A stretch of DNA of 64,000 nt, taken from the NCBI GenBank assembly GCA_014529385.2, contig CM043955.1, forward strand, positions 148,069,640-148,133,639, written 5' to 3'. The first letter of the stretch is position 1, and each line of letters begins with the position of its first letter. The notes under the pieces were generated by a model. That model saw only the letters and a list, made by a program, of their open reading frames with translations, had not been told where the DNA came from and ran no database searches. Origin of the DNA: Adiantum capillus-veneris. Lineage: Eukaryota > Streptophyta > Polypodiopsida > Polypodiales > Pteridaceae. Shown piece after piece: positions 63,154 through 64,000 of the stretch. Both the position numbers and the translations under genes were made by a program.

Positions 63154-64000
63154 AGAGTCAAGGAGATGACACATCCTCTCAGTACAATGTTTCACAGATA
63201 AGTGAGTCCATTGCCAAGCCAACGGCACCTATTGATCAAGAAAAGCTTATCGACGACTTGGTCAAGAGGTTGATTCCTCTTGTAAGGTCTGATTCGGGAG
63301 AGCGGAAGTGGTGTGAAATTGAGAGAAAATGGACGAACCATATGGAGGAAGAGTGCTATTATAGCATGGAAAATGCTAGGGAAAGGTATGTACAACCTGT
63401 TCCAGGAGCACCTACTCCACCTAGATACATTACGGGGAATGCGCCAAGACCAGTAGGAGTTTTAAGGCCACAGCTTTTGTCTTAGGACAACAACCTCCAC
63501 TGCCAGGTGCTAGAATTTCGGTAGACATGAGATGCATGCCAATGATGGAAGCATCAAATAAACCAATGCCAATACCAACTACAATGTGGTATAGCAACCA
63601 AAGTGAGTACTACCCTTCAGAGCAACAAAATGTGAGAGAAACACATGGAGTGGTGAGGCCGGTACAACCTCCACCTTCTCGGTTTCAGTTGAAAGAAAGA
63701 AGGTATGAAATGGATGAAAGGACATTGCGATTCATTGCTAATAGTAGCTTATCTAGGTCAAAGCTTGCTTATAGCCAAGAGGAAATGCTAAAGAATCTCC
63801 TCAACCAGAGACAGATTGTCATAAAAGTCGTGACAACCAGTTGGTCAAACAATGTTCTCATACGGAGATCACTGAAGTAAATGCCTATTGTCTTGAGTGT
63901 GGCATCACTCACTTGATCCCCAATTGCCCGAAAAAACCAAACCAAATCACGAAAATCACGACAAATGTATTAGGGATTGTTCAGCTACCTAGTAGCTCAA
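63154..64000 (+). pseudogene. Gypsy-D gag C-terminal part with zinc knuckle (runs off window)
   Basis: Two open pieces (63258-63485 and 63527-63880) are Pro-rich linkers (PVPGAPTPPRYITGNAPRPV). In another frame, 63889-63933 encodes CLECGITHLIPNC, a CX2CX3HX4C knuckle with the same one-residue-short spacing as in Gypsy-B, followed by PKKPNQITKITTN, similar to Gypsy-B PNNPNALKITPLN. The protease and everything after lie outside. Confidence 0.7.

Overview
This window looks like nuclear DNA from a land plant with a large, repeat-rich genome. It holds nested Ty1/copia and Ty3/gypsy LTR retrotransposons, tRNA-iMet primer sites, several tandem repeats and microsatellites, and only one convincing intact-looking host gene. 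Many in-frame stops are TAG where the reading frame or the family suggests CAG (Gln), as expected when methylated plant CHG sites deaminate. No rRNA, intact tRNA or CRISPR array was seen. The species cannot be told from the sequence.

Layout. 1-7760: tail and 3' ORF of an old gypsy element (Gypsy-A), split by the complete copia element Copia-A1 (1299-6475, TSD CTTGG). 7761-9310: its probable 3' region, then a palindrome-bearing tandem array. 10033-17150: a decayed gypsy reverse transcriptase (Gypsy-C), split by Copia-B (10743-16284, TSD CATAA). 17.2-23.7 kb: mostly non-coding, with microsatellites and four tRNA-like (SINE-type) modules. 23.9-25.93 kb: a WD40-type gene with TATA box and poly(A) signal. 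26.2-28.25 kb: a truncated second copy of Copia-A. 29.56-30.05 kb: a stray relative of the Gypsy-B leader. 30119-50217: Copia-C, split by a 17.8-kb gypsy element, Gypsy-B (31653-49462, TSD CCAAC). Gypsy-B itself carries a TTAA-flanked piggyBac-like element, a short TIR element with 8-bp TSD, and a 2.5-kb internal tandem duplication. 52.1-56.5 kb (minus strand): a broken coding unit with a histone H3-like fold, an acidic segment and an Ulp1/C48-like cysteine protease, surrounded by three tandem arrays. 59151-64000: 5' LTR, primer site, palindromic leader array and gag of a further gypsy element (Gypsy-D) that runs off the window.

How it fits together. For all three nested insertions, removing the inserted element plus one target-site copy restores the host reading frame. 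That makes the insertion order secure: Copia-A1 into Gypsy-A, Copia-B into Gypsy-C, Gypsy-B into Copia-C, then the DNA elements into Gypsy-B. None of the retroelements is intact.

Best candidates for new biology: the H3-like/Ulp1-like unit and the hairpin motif shared by the three arrays around it; the perfect 24-bp palindromes in the Gypsy-D leader; the second retropepsin-like domain fused behind the Gypsy-B integrase; and the piggyBac-like element in a plant.
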